Shown: positions 45,040 to 55,200 of the stretch, piece after piece
Numbering within the stretch: position 1 is the stretch's first letter
Layout: each line of letters begins with the position of its first letter
Program-made: the position numbers and the translations under genes
Assembly (NCBI GenBank): GCA_963836665.1
Contig: CAWIKL010000002.1
Location: 62,001-126,000, forward strand
Length of the DNA: 64,000 nt
Reading direction: 5' to 3'
DNA from: JAICSD01 sp963836665
GTDB taxonomy: Bacteria; Acidobacteriota; Vicinamibacteria; Vicinamibacterales; 2-12-FULL-66-21
Notes under the pieces: generated by a model
What the model saw: the letters and a program-made list of their open reading frames with translations, nothing else
Database searches by the model: none
Told to the model about the DNA's origin: nothing

Positions 45040-46449
45040 TTACAGCGCTTTGCTCTTGCGGGCGGCGGCGTCCCAGCCGAGGACGCGATTCTGCTGCATC
45101 GCTTCGAGCGCGAGCAGGCACGGCAGCGCCGAGTTGTAACCGATCTCGAGCGATGCGTTGGTGGCGCGGTTCTTGGCCTTCAGCTTGTCGAGGAAATCGC
45201 GCGTGTGGACGTGGAGCGGATAGTCCTCTTCCACGGCGCCGCGCGGGTTGATCATGACGTTCAGCTCGACAGGAGGCTTGCCGCCACGCCCGCCGCCAGG
45301 TCCTCCCGGCCCGCCCGCGCCGCCGCGGCCGCGGCCGCCACCGCCGCCGGCGCCGCCGGGTGCCGCCGGCGCCGTTCCGAGCTGCACGTTGCCTGCTCCG
45401 GGAGGCGCTTCGGGGCCGACGCGGTTACGGGTGTTCGCTACCGGCGGCCGCAGCGCCCAGCCCATGCGGTTGACCTGCAGCGTGCCATTGCCGGCGTAGA
45501 AGAACACGCCCCACCCTTCGATGTCGGGCGCCTTCGGGTCGGCAAAGTTCGGACGCGGATAGACGCTGTTGGCGAACGTCATGATGTGCGTGTCGAACAG
45601 CCACGCGATCGAGAAGGCGTTGAAGACGCATTCCGGATCAATGTTGGGCGTCGAGTAGAAGCCGACCGCCGTCGTCTTCAGCGGCTGCTTGTGATCGGCG
45701 TCGAGGAACCAGTTGGCGACGTCGACGTGATGGGCCCCCCAGTCGCCGACCAGTCCGCTGCCGTATTCCCACCAGCCGCGGAAGCCTAGGTAGCCCTGCT
45801 TGAACGCCTTCTTCGGCGCGTCGACCTGCCAGTCGTCCCAGTCGAGGTAGTCGGGAACCGGAACCGGATCTTGCTTTTGCTGCGAATACGCGCCCGGCTG
45901 CTGAATCAGCACGTGCGTGACCGGATCGAGCTTCTCGAGCTGCTTCTTCGCCTCGATGAAGTGGTCCCAGCTGCGCTGATGCGTCCCGACCTGAACGACC
46001 TGACTCGTGTGCTTGTTGTAGGCATCGAGCATCGCGTTGACGCGCGGAACCGAGTTCGAGATCGGCTTCTCGACGTAGACGTGTTTGCCGGCGGCGAGCG
46101 CGTCCACGAAGATCTTGCTGTGCGAGAAGTCCGGCGTCGCGATGAGCACCGCGTCGATGTCGTTGCGGTCGAGCACCCGGCGGTAGTCCTTGACGACGTC
46201 GAACTTGGCGAAGGGACGGTTCGCCGCCTGGAATGTTGCCTGCTTCTGGGTGTTGACTTCGCATCCCGTGACGAACTGGCAGTCCTGGTTGCGGGTCAGC
46301 GAATCGAACACGCGCGCGGCGCGCGTGCCCATGCCGATGACCCCCATCCGCACGCGGTCGTTCGCGCCCTGCCAACCGATAATCGGACGCGTCGCGGTTA
46401 CCGCCAGCGCCGCTGCTGAAGACTGCAGAAATTCTCGTCGGGTCGCCAT
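45040..46449 (-). CDS. Gfo/Idh/MocA-family oxidoreductase with Tat-type leader
   Basis: 469 residues. A twin-arginine-like leader (TRREFLQSSAAALAVTA) suggests export in folded, cofactor-bound form. Rossmann motif MGVIGMGTRAARVF, EKPISNSV (EKP at 126-128), and the long family C-terminus (GLVGDWGAHHVDVANWFLDA). Exported Gfo/Idh proteins are common in Planctomycetes and Acidobacteria. A Gly/Arg-rich insert of about 40 residues (350-391) is placed just before KPPVELNVMINPRG. First gene of the operon with the cytoplasmic homologue and the MFS carrier. Confidence 0.9.
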   Translation of the reverse strand: MATRREFLQSSAAALAVTATRPIIGWQGANDRVRMGVIGMGTRAARVFDSLTRNQDCQFVTGCEVNTQKQATFQAANRPFAKFDVVKDYRRVLDRNDIDAVLIATPDFSHSKIFVDALAAGKHVYVEKPISNSVPRVNAMLDAYNKHTSQVVQVGTHQRSWDHFIEAKKQLEKLDPVTHVLIQQPGAYSQQKQDPVPVPDYLDWDDWQVDAPKKAFKQGYLGFRGWWEYGSGLVGDWGAHHVDVANWFLDADHKQPLKTTAVGFYSTPNIDPECVFNAFSIAWLFDTHIMTFANSVYPRPNFADPKAPDIEGWGVFFYAGNGTLQVNRMGWALRPPVANTRNRVGPEAPPGAGNVQLGTAPAAPGGAGGGGGRGRGGAGGPGGPGGGRGGKPPVELNVMINPRGAVEEDYPLHVHTRDFLDKLKAKNRATNASLEIGYNSALPCLLALEAMQQNRVLGWDAAARKSKAL

Positions 46450-46579
46450 CGGGAAATCTCCTCTCGCGGCCGGAGTCTACTCTCGATTACACTGCCGTGC
46501 AAACGGTTTCAGGCCGGTAAACACACGATATACGCCGGCCGTATCGGGATCGTTACCGTCAGGAATGGGGGGAGGAGCC

Positions 46580-49402
46580 ATGTTCGTCAAAGGTCCGCGC
46601 GGTGCGCTCGCGCTCGTGGGCGGCATGCTCGCGCTCACACTCACCGTTGTTGCTCAGCAGCAACCGCCCGCCGCCAGCGGTGCGCCGCCAGCGCCCCCGC
46701 AGGGACAAGGCGGCCGCGGCGCGCCGATGTGGGAAGCCGATTTCGCGAAGAAAGGCACCGTGCCGGTGCTCTCCCCCGCTGACGAAGCCAAGCGGATCTG
46801 GCTGCAGCCGGGCTATAAGCTCGAACCGGTCCTGACCGATCCCGATATCCAGGAGCCGGCGCAGATCGCCTTCGACGGCAACGGCCGCCTGTTCGTCCTC
46901 GAGATCCGCGGCTACATGCAGGATGCCGACGCGGCCGGCGAGCTCGATCCCGTCGGCCGCATCTCCGTGCACGAAGACAAGGACGGCGACGGCATCTACG
47001 AGACGCACCACGTCTTTGTCGACAAGCTCATTTTCCCGCGCTTCGTGACGCCATTCGGCAAGGACGCGATCCTCACCAAGGAATCGAACTCCGACGAGGT
47101 CTGGAAGTACACCGACACCAACGGTGACGGCGTCGCCGACAAGAAGGAGCTGTTCGCGACCGGCCTCGGCCGCCTGCTCAACGTCGAGCACCAGGAGTCA
47201 GGCTTCGTCTGGGGCATGGACAACTGGATCTACAGCACGGTGAACTCCGTGCGTATTCGCTGGACGCCCAACGGCGTCCTCCGCGAACCCACCGGATCGA
47301 ACGGCGGCCAGTGGGGGGTGACGCAGGACAACTACGGCCGGATGATGTTCCAGGCCGGCGCCAGCGGCATGCCGGGCTACTTCCAGTTCCCGATCCACTA
47401 CGGCAACTACACCAACCCCGAGCAGTTCGAGCCCGATCTCACGATCACCTGGGGTGCGCCGGTGCTGATCGCCGACATGCAAGGCGGCATGAACGCGGTG
47501 CGCATGCCCGACGGCTCGCTGGCCCGCGCGACCGGCGCCGCCGGCAACGCCGTCTTCCGCGGCGACCACCTGCCGAAGGATCTCGTCGGCGATTACTTCT
47601 ACGGTGAGGTCGTCGCGCGCATCCTGCGCCGCTTCCGCCTCGTCAAGGAAGAAGGACTCACGCAGATGCGGAACGTCTATCCGCTCTCCGAGTTCATCCG
47701 CTCGACCGATCCGCTGTTCCGCCCGGTCGACACCAAGACGGCGCCCGACGGCACGCTCTACATCACGGACATGTACCGCGGCATCGTGCAGGAGTCGCAG
47801 TGGTCCGGCCCGGGTACCTACCTGCGCAAGCGCATCGACCAGTACGGGCTCGACAAGATCGTGCGCCACGGCCGCATCTGGCGCCTCACCTACGACGGCA
47901 TGGGCCGTCGCACGCAGCAGCCGCACATGCTCGACGAGTCGCCGGCGCAGCTGGTCGAGCACCTGAAGGATCCCAACGGCTGGTGGCGCGACACGGCCCA
48001 GCAGCTGCTCGTGCTGAAGCAGGACAGGTCGGTCGTGCCGGCGCTCCAGGCGATGACGGCTGACACCACCAACCAACTCGCGCGCATCCACGCGATGTGG
48101 ACGCTGGAAGGACTCGGTGCCGCCGACGCCGGGCTGCTACGGACGCTGATGAAGGACAGCGACCCGCAGATCCGCATGACGGCGCTGCGGGTCAGCGAAA
48201 CGCTCTACAAGGCCGGCGAGAAGACACTCGCGGCCGACTATCTCGCGATGGCGAAAGACAAGGACACCGACGTCGTCATCCAGGCGCTGCTGACACTCAA
48301 CACGATGAAGGTCGCCGACGGCAGGGGCGCGACCCAGACCGCGTTCGATACAAACAAGACCAAGGGCGTGCAGCTCGTCGCGAACACCATCCTGCATCCG
48401 GAGCTCTTCGCGGGCAACGTCGGCGGCCTCGATCGGCTGGCAACCACCACCTTCACTCCCGAAGAGCAGACCATGCTCGACAAGGGCAAGCAGATCTACG
48501 GCGAGGTCTGCTTCGCCTGCCACGGCGACGACGGCCGCGGCGCCCCGGCACCCGGCCTGGGCACGCTCGGGCCGGCTCTCGCCTCGTCGCCGCGCGTGCT
48601 CGGGCGGCCGGAGTACGTGATCAACGCGCTGTTGCACGGCCTGCAGGGACCGATCAACGGGACGACTTATCCCGACATGATGGTCCCGATGGGCCAGAAC
48701 AACGACGAGTGGGTGGCGTCGATCGCGTCCTACGTGCGCAATTCGTTCGGCAACCGGGCCGCGCCGATCTTCCCGTCCGACGTCGCTCGCGTGCGCGCCG
48801 CGACGACCGCGCGCAAGACGCCGTGGCCGGTACCAGACCTCGAGTCGTCGCTGCCGCGCCTGATCGTGCGCGACCCATCATGGAAGGCGACGGCGAGCCA
48901 CAATTCGGCGATCGCCGCCAACGGCTTCGGCATCCAGCCGTGGACGTCGGGCGATCCGCAGAAGGCCGGCATGTGGTACCAGGTCGAGCTGCCGCAGCTA
49001 ACGCAGATCACGCAGGTCGAGTTCGAGTCGGGCATCGTCGCGCCCGAGAACATCTCCACGGTCCCGGGCGCGCCCGTACGCACCGCCGTCGGCGGCGGTG
49101 GGCGCGGACGCGGTGGCGCCCCCGGCGCAGCACCGGCCACGCCGCCACCACCTGCTGCCCCGCCCAAGTCCGGATACCCACGCAGCTACAAGGTGGAGGT
49201 CTCGACCGACGGCACGGCGTGGAAGACGGTCGCCGAAGGTAAGGGCAGCGGCACCGCGACACGCATCGCGTTCGCGCCGGTGAAAGCAAAGTTCGTCAAG
49301 GTGACGCAGACCGCCGACGGCGCAGATCTGCCGCCCTTCATGATCCAGCGCTTCAGCCTCTACGACGTCGGCGGCTCGCGCGGCAACACGTCACAAAACT
49401 AA
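46580..49402 (+). CDS. PVC-type propeller/HEAT/cytochrome-c dehydrogenase-like protein
   Basis: 940 residues. ATG 46580 is preceded by GGGGGGAGGAG. Order: signal peptide (ALALVGGMLALTLTVVAQ), PQQ-dehydrogenase-like six-bladed propeller (IAFDGNGRLFVLEIRGYMQDAD, DTNGDGVADKKELFATGLGR), HEAT-like helices (DPQIRMTALRVSETLYKAGEKT), cytochrome c with CFACH (Cys644, Cys647, His648) and a C-terminal discoidin-like domain. Probably oxidises a sugar or alcohol and passes electrons to its own heme; inferred. A Gly/Arg/Pro-rich insert is at about 837-862. Tail-to-tail with a paralogue on the opposite strand. Confidence 0.88.
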   Translation: MFVKGPRGALALVGGMLALTLTVVAQQQPPAASGAPPAPPQGQGGRGAPMWEADFAKKGTVPVLSPADEAKRIWLQPGYKLEPVLTDPDIQEPAQIAFDGNGRLFVLEIRGYMQDADAAGELDPVGRISVHEDKDGDGIYETHHVFVDKLIFPRFVTPFGKDAILTKESNSDEVWKYTDTNGDGVADKKELFATGLGRLLNVEHQESGFVWGMDNWIYSTVNSVRIRWTPNGVLREPTGSNGGQWGVTQDNYGRMMFQAGASGMPGYFQFPIHYGNYTNPEQFEPDLTITWGAPVLIADMQGGMNAVRMPDGSLARATGAAGNAVFRGDHLPKDLVGDYFYGEVVARILRRFRLVKEEGLTQMRNVYPLSEFIRSTDPLFRPVDTKTAPDGTLYITDMYRGIVQESQWSGPGTYLRKRIDQYGLDKIVRHGRIWRLTYDGMGRRTQQPHMLDESPAQLVEHLKDPNGWWRDTAQQLLVLKQDRSVVPALQAMTADTTNQLARIHAMWTLEGLGAADAGLLRTLMKDSDPQIRMTALRVSETLYKAGEKTLAADYLAMAKDKDTDVVIQALLTLNTMKVADGRGATQTAFDTNKTKGVQLVANTILHPELFAGNVGGLDRLATTTFTPEEQTMLDKGKQIYGEVCFACHGDDGRGAPAPGLGTLGPALASSPRVLGRPEYVINALLHGLQGPINGTTYPDMMVPMGQNNDEWVASIASYVRNSFGNRAAPIFPSDVARVRAATTARKTPWPVPDLESSLPRLIVRDPSWKATASHNSAIAANGFGIQPWTSGDPQKAGMWYQVELPQLTQITQVEFESGIVAPENISTVPGAPVRTAVGGGGRGRGGAPGAAPATPPPPAAPPKSGYPRSYKVEVSTDGTAWKTVAEGKGSGTATRIAFAPVKAKFVKVTQTADGADLPPFMIQRFSLYDVGGSRGNTSQN

Positions 49403-49407
49403 AGTTA

Positions 49408-49460
49408 TCCGAGGGGCGTTGCCCCTCGGACTCCCCGACACGCTCTTTCGCGCGCCGCTT
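49408..49460. repeat. Palindromic repeat element, copy C (partial), between convergent genes
   Basis: The first half of the same element as at 33.6 and 35.0 kb: stem CCGAGGGG/CCCCTCGG around a CGTTG loop, then CGACACGCTCTTTCGCGCGCCGCTT. It occupies nearly the whole 56-base gap and its last bases form the stop codon of the minus-strand gene. The hairpin may also end both transcripts. Confidence 0.78.
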
Positions 49461-52227
49461 ACTTCGCCGGCAGCGCGTAGATGCGAATCGTCTGGATCGA
49501 CCAGGCCTCGTTGTTGAGCGCGCTGCCGGTTTGCGTGATCTTCACGAACTTTGCCGGCGTCGGCGCGAACCAGGCGATCGTAGTGGGCTGGCCGGCGCCT
49601 TGCCCCACCGTCGTCCACGTCGTGTCGTCGGTCGACAACTGCACGGTATAGCCCACAGGACCGGCGGCTGGACCGAAATTGCCGCGGCCGCGGCCTCCTC
49701 CTCCTGGTGCTGCTCCGGCTGCCCCGCCGCGACCCGCGCCGCCAGCGCCACCACGCCCTCCGCCGCCGAAATTGAAGGGGGCCTGGGCGTCAATCTGGAG
49801 CTCGGCAATTGACTGCACCGACGGCAGTTCGATCTGGAACCACTGGCCCGGTGCCTGCGGGGCGCCAGTGTCCCAGCGCCCCGCGTTCGGCGTGATGACG
49901 TTGGCTGCGCTCGCAGCGTTGTGACTCGCCGTCACCTTCCAGCTCGCGGTGTTGGTCAGCAGGGCCGGCACGGTCGGCTCGAGCTCGGGCAGCGTCCATG
50001 GTGTCTTGCGCGCGGCCGTCTTGCGCAGCGCGGCGACCTGCTCGGCCGTGACGAACGTGCCGGCATTGCCAAAGGTATTACGGACGTAGCTGGCGATGTC
50101 GGCGATCCACTCGTCGGTGTTGGTATTCATCGACGCCATGACGCCGCCGGCGTAGTTCTCGCCGTTGACCGGGCCGATCAGGCCGTTGAGCAGGACCTTG
50201 ACGATGTAGTCGCGGTGCGCCTGCACGCGCGGCGAGCCGGCAAGCGGCGGCGCCAGCTTCGCGTTGTCGGCGGCCCCCTGCAGCGGCGCCCCCTTGCCGT
50301 CGGGTGCGTGGCAGGTCGTGCACAGCTCCCGGTAAATCGCGGCGCCGCGCTGCATCGACTTGCGCTGATCGACGGTCATGTTCACCGTGCCGGCCCCCGT
50401 GTCGGCCAGCGACGGACGCTGCCCCTGCGCGGCACGCGGAGCCAGGATCTGGCTGGCGATCTCCTTCACGCCGCGGCTCGTGCTGCCCGACGACACCGAC
50501 TTGATCACGGCGGCGGCGTCGGGAACCTTGTGCAGGTTGAGCGTCAGCATCGCCTGGATGACGACGTTTGGATCGGCATCCTTCGTTGCCGCTTTGTAGT
50601 CGGCCGCGAACGTCTTGTCGCCGGCCTTGTAGAGCGTTTCGCTGACGCGAAGGCCCTGGATGCGCAGCTGCGGATCGGGCGACTTGATGAACTCGCGTGC
50701 CAGCGCGGCATCGAGCGCGTTCAGCCCTTCGAGCGTCCACAGCGCGTGAATCCGCGCGAGCGGGTTGGCAGAGGTGCGCGCCATGTTCTTCAGCGCCGGC
50801 ACGACGCTCTTGTCCTGCTTCAGGACGAGCAGCTTCTGCGCCGTGTCGCGCCACCAGCCGTTGGGATGATCGAGGTGCGCGACGAGCTGCGCGGGCGTCT
50901 CACTGTACATTCGCGGCGGCGTGCGATCGGGCGCAACGGTCTCGTGTGCGATCCGCCAGATGCGCCCGAAATTGTGGATCTTGTCCAGATCGTACTGCTC
51001 GACCTTGTGCCGGAGGTAGGACGCCGGCGGCACGAACTGCGCGTCCTGGATGATGCCGGTGTACATGTCGGCGAGGTAGAGCGCGCCGTCCGGCCCGGTC
51101 GAGATCGACACCGGCCGGAAGAGCGGATCCGTCGAGCGGACGAACTCCGACTTCGGATAGGCGTTCTTCAGCTGCGTCAGGCCGTCGGTGACGACGACTT
51201 TCGCACGGCGGACGATACGTCCGACGGGCTCGTTGAAGAACAGGTCGCCGGTCATGTCGTCGGGCATGCGGCCACCGCGATAAATCTCGACGCCGGACGC
51301 GGCGGTGAAATGGTTGAGCACGTTGTCGGGCAGCTTGACGCGCCGCATGCCGCCCTGCATGTCGCCGATTCCGCCGGGCGCGCCGTACGGCGTCTGGAAG
51401 TCGGGCTCGAAATTGTCTGAAACGTTGAAGGCGCCGTAGATGATCGGCGCCTGGAAATTCACGGGGCCGATTTCCCCCCCGCCGTCGACCCACCACATCT
51501 TGCCGTAGTTGTCCTGCGCCGACCACCACTGCCCGCCGTTGGGCTCGGTCTCTTCACGAAGCAGCTTGCCGTTGGGCCCGAGACGCAGGCGGAACGGGTT
51601 GTAGGTCGAGTAGATCCAGTTGTCGAGCGCCCAGGTGAGGCCACCCGGTTGCCATTCCATGTTGGTGACGCGGCCGAAGCCCGGGTAGAACACTTCCTTC
51701 TTGTCGGCGACGCCGTCGCCGTTGGTGTCGGTGTACTTGTAGAGGTCGCGGTTGTCGGTCTCGAGCACGAGCAGCTCGCCGTCACCGAGCGGAAACGCGA
51801 TCCGCGGCATGACGAGGTTGTCGGCGAAGATGGTGTGCTTGTCGTAGACACCGTCCCCCTTCGTGCTCTCGAAGCGGCTGATCCGGCTGATCGGCCGGCG
51901 CGAGTCCTTGCCGTCGGCGTCCTGCATGTACGATCGCATTTCGAGGACGTACATGCGGCCGTTTCCGTCCCAGGTCACGCCAACCGGGTCCTCGATCACC
52001 GGGTCCGCCAGGACGTTCTCGATGCGGAACCCGGGCTGCATCAGGAAGAGCTGCTGCTCCGCCTCCGCGGTCTGGCGCACCACCGCCGGCCGCTTCAGGA
52101 AGTCGCCGCCGGCATTCGGATCCGGGGGATTCTGCGGGGGACTCTGCGGCGCCTGCGTGAACGCCAGCGCGCCAACCAGGAGCGAAAAAATGACCACGGC
52201 TGAGGCGCGCGCGGTAAACGATTTCAT
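49459..52227 (-). CDS. PVC-type propeller/HEAT/cytochrome-c dehydrogenase-like protein (paralogue)
   Basis: 922 residues, same architecture as the facing gene: signal peptide (SAVVIFSLLVGALAFTQA), propeller (GVTWDGNGRMYVLEMRSYMQDADGK, DTNGDGVADKKEVFYPGFGRV), HEAT-like part (DPQLRIQGLRVSETLYKAGDKTF), cytochrome c CTTCH (Cys636, Cys639, His640) and a discoidin-like C-terminus with a Gly/Arg-rich run (GGGGRGGAGGAGRGG). The two proteins are clearly paralogues over the full length. ATG 52227 is only 24 bases from the TonB receptor's start on the other strand, so their promoters must overlap. Confidence 0.88.
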   Translation of the reverse strand: MKSFTARASAVVIFSLLVGALAFTQAPQSPPQNPPDPNAGGDFLKRPAVVRQTAEAEQQLFLMQPGFRIENVLADPVIEDPVGVTWDGNGRMYVLEMRSYMQDADGKDSRRPISRISRFESTKGDGVYDKHTIFADNLVMPRIAFPLGDGELLVLETDNRDLYKYTDTNGDGVADKKEVFYPGFGRVTNMEWQPGGLTWALDNWIYSTYNPFRLRLGPNGKLLREETEPNGGQWWSAQDNYGKMWWVDGGGEIGPVNFQAPIIYGAFNVSDNFEPDFQTPYGAPGGIGDMQGGMRRVKLPDNVLNHFTAASGVEIYRGGRMPDDMTGDLFFNEPVGRIVRRAKVVVTDGLTQLKNAYPKSEFVRSTDPLFRPVSISTGPDGALYLADMYTGIIQDAQFVPPASYLRHKVEQYDLDKIHNFGRIWRIAHETVAPDRTPPRMYSETPAQLVAHLDHPNGWWRDTAQKLLVLKQDKSVVPALKNMARTSANPLARIHALWTLEGLNALDAALAREFIKSPDPQLRIQGLRVSETLYKAGDKTFAADYKAATKDADPNVVIQAMLTLNLHKVPDAAAVIKSVSSGSTSRGVKEIASQILAPRAAQGQRPSLADTGAGTVNMTVDQRKSMQRGAAIYRELCTTCHAPDGKGAPLQGAADNAKLAPPLAGSPRVQAHRDYIVKVLLNGLIGPVNGENYAGGVMASMNTNTDEWIADIASYVRNTFGNAGTFVTAEQVAALRKTAARKTPWTLPELEPTVPALLTNTASWKVTASHNAASAANVITPNAGRWDTGAPQAPGQWFQIELPSVQSIAELQIDAQAPFNFGGGGRGGAGGAGRGGAAGAAPGGGGRGRGNFGPAAGPVGYTVQLSTDDTTWTTVGQGAGQPTTIAWFAPTPAKFVKITQTGSALNNEAWSIQTIRIYALPAK

Positions 52228-52251
52228 GGGGCGCTAGTGTATCGTTTATCT

Positions 52252-55200
52252 GTGAAGACCCAGGTAAGACTGACGCTGGCAGTACTCTGCGCGGCCCTGC
52301 TCGTCCCGCTGGCCGCACGCGCGCAGAATGCCGGCGCCACGCTCCTCGTCGAAGCGCGCGACGAGAGCGGCGCCGCCGTACCGGGCGCGCTCGTGACAGT
52401 AACCAGCCAGGACAACGGCCTCCAACGCGTCGGGACGACGGTCGACGATGGCACGGTATGGCTGGTCCGGCTCCCGGCGGGCACCTACACCCTGTCGGGG
52501 GTCCGCGGCGGCTTCAAGACCGAGGTGATCAAAGGCATCCGGATCGACGCCGCCGCGCGCGGCAAGATCACTCTGATTTTCAAGACCGGCGCCTACACCG
52601 AGCAGGTCGTCGTTCAGGCCGATGCCACGACGCTACGCATCGGCAACAGCGCCGTCGGCGCCGTGTTCGATTCGAACACGCTGCTGACGCTGCCCGTACC
52701 GGAGCGCGAGCCGCTTGAATTTGCGACACAGGCGGCCGGCGTCGCCACGGCGGCGCCCGGATCGCGTCTTTCGACGCAGGGCAACACCGGCGTCAACAGC
52801 GCCGGCGCGCGCGAGGCCGCCAACAACTACCTGCTCGACGGCGTCGACAACAACGATCAGTTCCTCAACCGCCTGGTCATCAACCCGAGCCTCGACGCGA
52901 TCCAGGAGTTCTCGCTGCAACAGAACACCTACGACGCCGAGTACGGCCGCAGCGCCGGCGCGCAGCTCAACATGGTGGTCAAGTCGGGTACGCGCACGCT
53001 GCATGGCTCGGCCTACGAGTACTTCCGCGACTCGGCGCTGCAGGCACGCGACGCGCTCGACGACGGCACGCTGCCGCGGCCAGAGCTCCAGCGCAATCAG
53101 TTCGGCGGCACCTTCGGCGGCCCGCTCTGGTTCCCACGATCTTTTTTCTTCATCAACGCCGAAGGCATCGACGGCACCGAGTCGGACACGCGCCTTGCGC
53201 ACGTGCCGACCGCGCTCGAGCGCGCCGGCAATTTCAGCGCGTCCGGTGTCGTCATCAAGGACCCGTTCACCGGCCTGCCGTTCCCCAACAACACGATTCC
53301 GGCCAATCGGATCAGCGCGACGAGCCTTGCCGCGGCGGACCTCTATCCGATGCCCAACCGAAGCGATCCGGTCACCAACCTCGTCTCGTCGCCGCTCGCC
53401 GACCGGCAGTCAGGACAGTTCACGATCAAGACGGATCACATCATCTGGCATGGAAGCCCGTTGATGTTCCGCTACAGCTTCAGCCGGGACAATCGGGACA
53501 ACCCGTTTCCCGTGCGCGCGCGCAATCTGCCTGGCTTCGGCACGACGGTTCTCGATCAGGGCCACAATTTCGCCGCCGCCCTGACCAAGGCCATCTCGTC
53601 GCGGACGTTCAACGAGCTGCGCGTCGGCGTCAACGCGCTCTACCGCAATGACTATCCGCAGAGCCAGGGGACGGATCAGTTCGCCGCACTCGGCATCACG
53701 GGGCCGCCGCTGAACAGTATCGATCAGGGGTATCCCACGATGATCGTTCCCGGCTACGAGACGCTCGGCGACGATCCGAACCTCCCGGTATTGCGACGGA
53801 CGCGGACGATTCACGTGTCCGATGCGCTGACAATGGATCGCGGCCGCCACCACCTGAAAGCCGGCGGCGAGTTCCACGACTATCAATCGGACGGCTATAA
53901 CCACCTGTTCTCGCGCGGCCAGATGACGTTTTCGGGCGCGTTCACGGGCCAGCCGTTCGCCGACTTCCTGCTCGGTTTTCCGACGGTGACGCTGCTCGCG
54001 GCCAACGACAACCGCCAGGCGCTGCGTACGTGGTCCGGCGCGGGATTCGTGCAGGACGACTGGCGACTCACGCCGCGGCTCACCGTCAACGCGGGTGTCC
54101 GCTACGAGTACTTCGAGCCGCCCTACGACACGGACAACCGGATGGCGATCCTCAATCTGTCGACGCTCGAGGTGCAGCAGGTCGGCCAGGCCGGCGTCCC
54201 GCGATCCGGCCTGAACCGGGATCTGAACAATTTCGCGCCGCGCGCCGGCGTGAGCTACGACCTGACCGGCAGCGGACAGTGGCTGCTCCGCGGCGGCTAC
54301 GGCATCTTCTACGACTCGGGAACGCTGATCGAGAATTCGGCGCTCTATTTCAATCCGCCATACTGGACGCTGTCGCTGTGGGTACCCAACCCGGTGCCCG
54401 TCTCGATCGTGAACCCCTTCCCGCCGGAGCGGGCGCTTTCGACGGCTCCGACCATCAATACGATCAATCCGGATTTTCACAACGGATACTCGCAGCAGGG
54501 AACCGCCGGGCTTGACGGCGTGATGAAGGGCACGTCGATCAGCGTCCGCTACGTCATGTCGCACGGATACGATCTGGTGCGCAAGGCCAACATCAACCAG
54601 CCGCTACCGGGGCCGGGCACGGCGACGTCGCGCCGCCCGGATCCGACCCTCGGCGACGTGCTTCTCGTCGAGTCGACGGGTTGGTCCACGTATCATGCGC
54701 TCAACGCCACGGTGACGCGGCGCATGAGCCACGGCATCGAGCTGCGGGCCGCCTACACGCTCTCGAAAGCGATGGACAACACGTCGGCGTTTCTCGCCAC
54801 CGACGGCGACGACAATACGCCGCAGGACAGCCGCAACCTCGCCGCCGAATGGGGTCCGTCAGACTACGACGTTCGCAACCATCTGGTCCTGACCGGCATC
54901 GTCAGCACGCCGGACTCGGCGCCGGCGTGGCTGCGCCATTGGCAGGCGAGCGCCCTCTTCACCGCCATGTCAGGACGGCCGTTCACGCCGCGCGTGAGCT
55001 TCGACAACAGCAATACCGGCAACGTCGGCGGCGGTAGTTTCGCCTACGATCGGCCGAACGTCGTCACCGCGGGGACGCCGGGCGCGGTCAGCTACAACGG
55101 GCAGTACTTCGTCATCGCGCCGCCGTACACGTTCGGCAACGCGGGACGCAACAGCCTGGTCGGGCCCGGCTACGCCTCGGTCGACACGATGATCAGCCGG

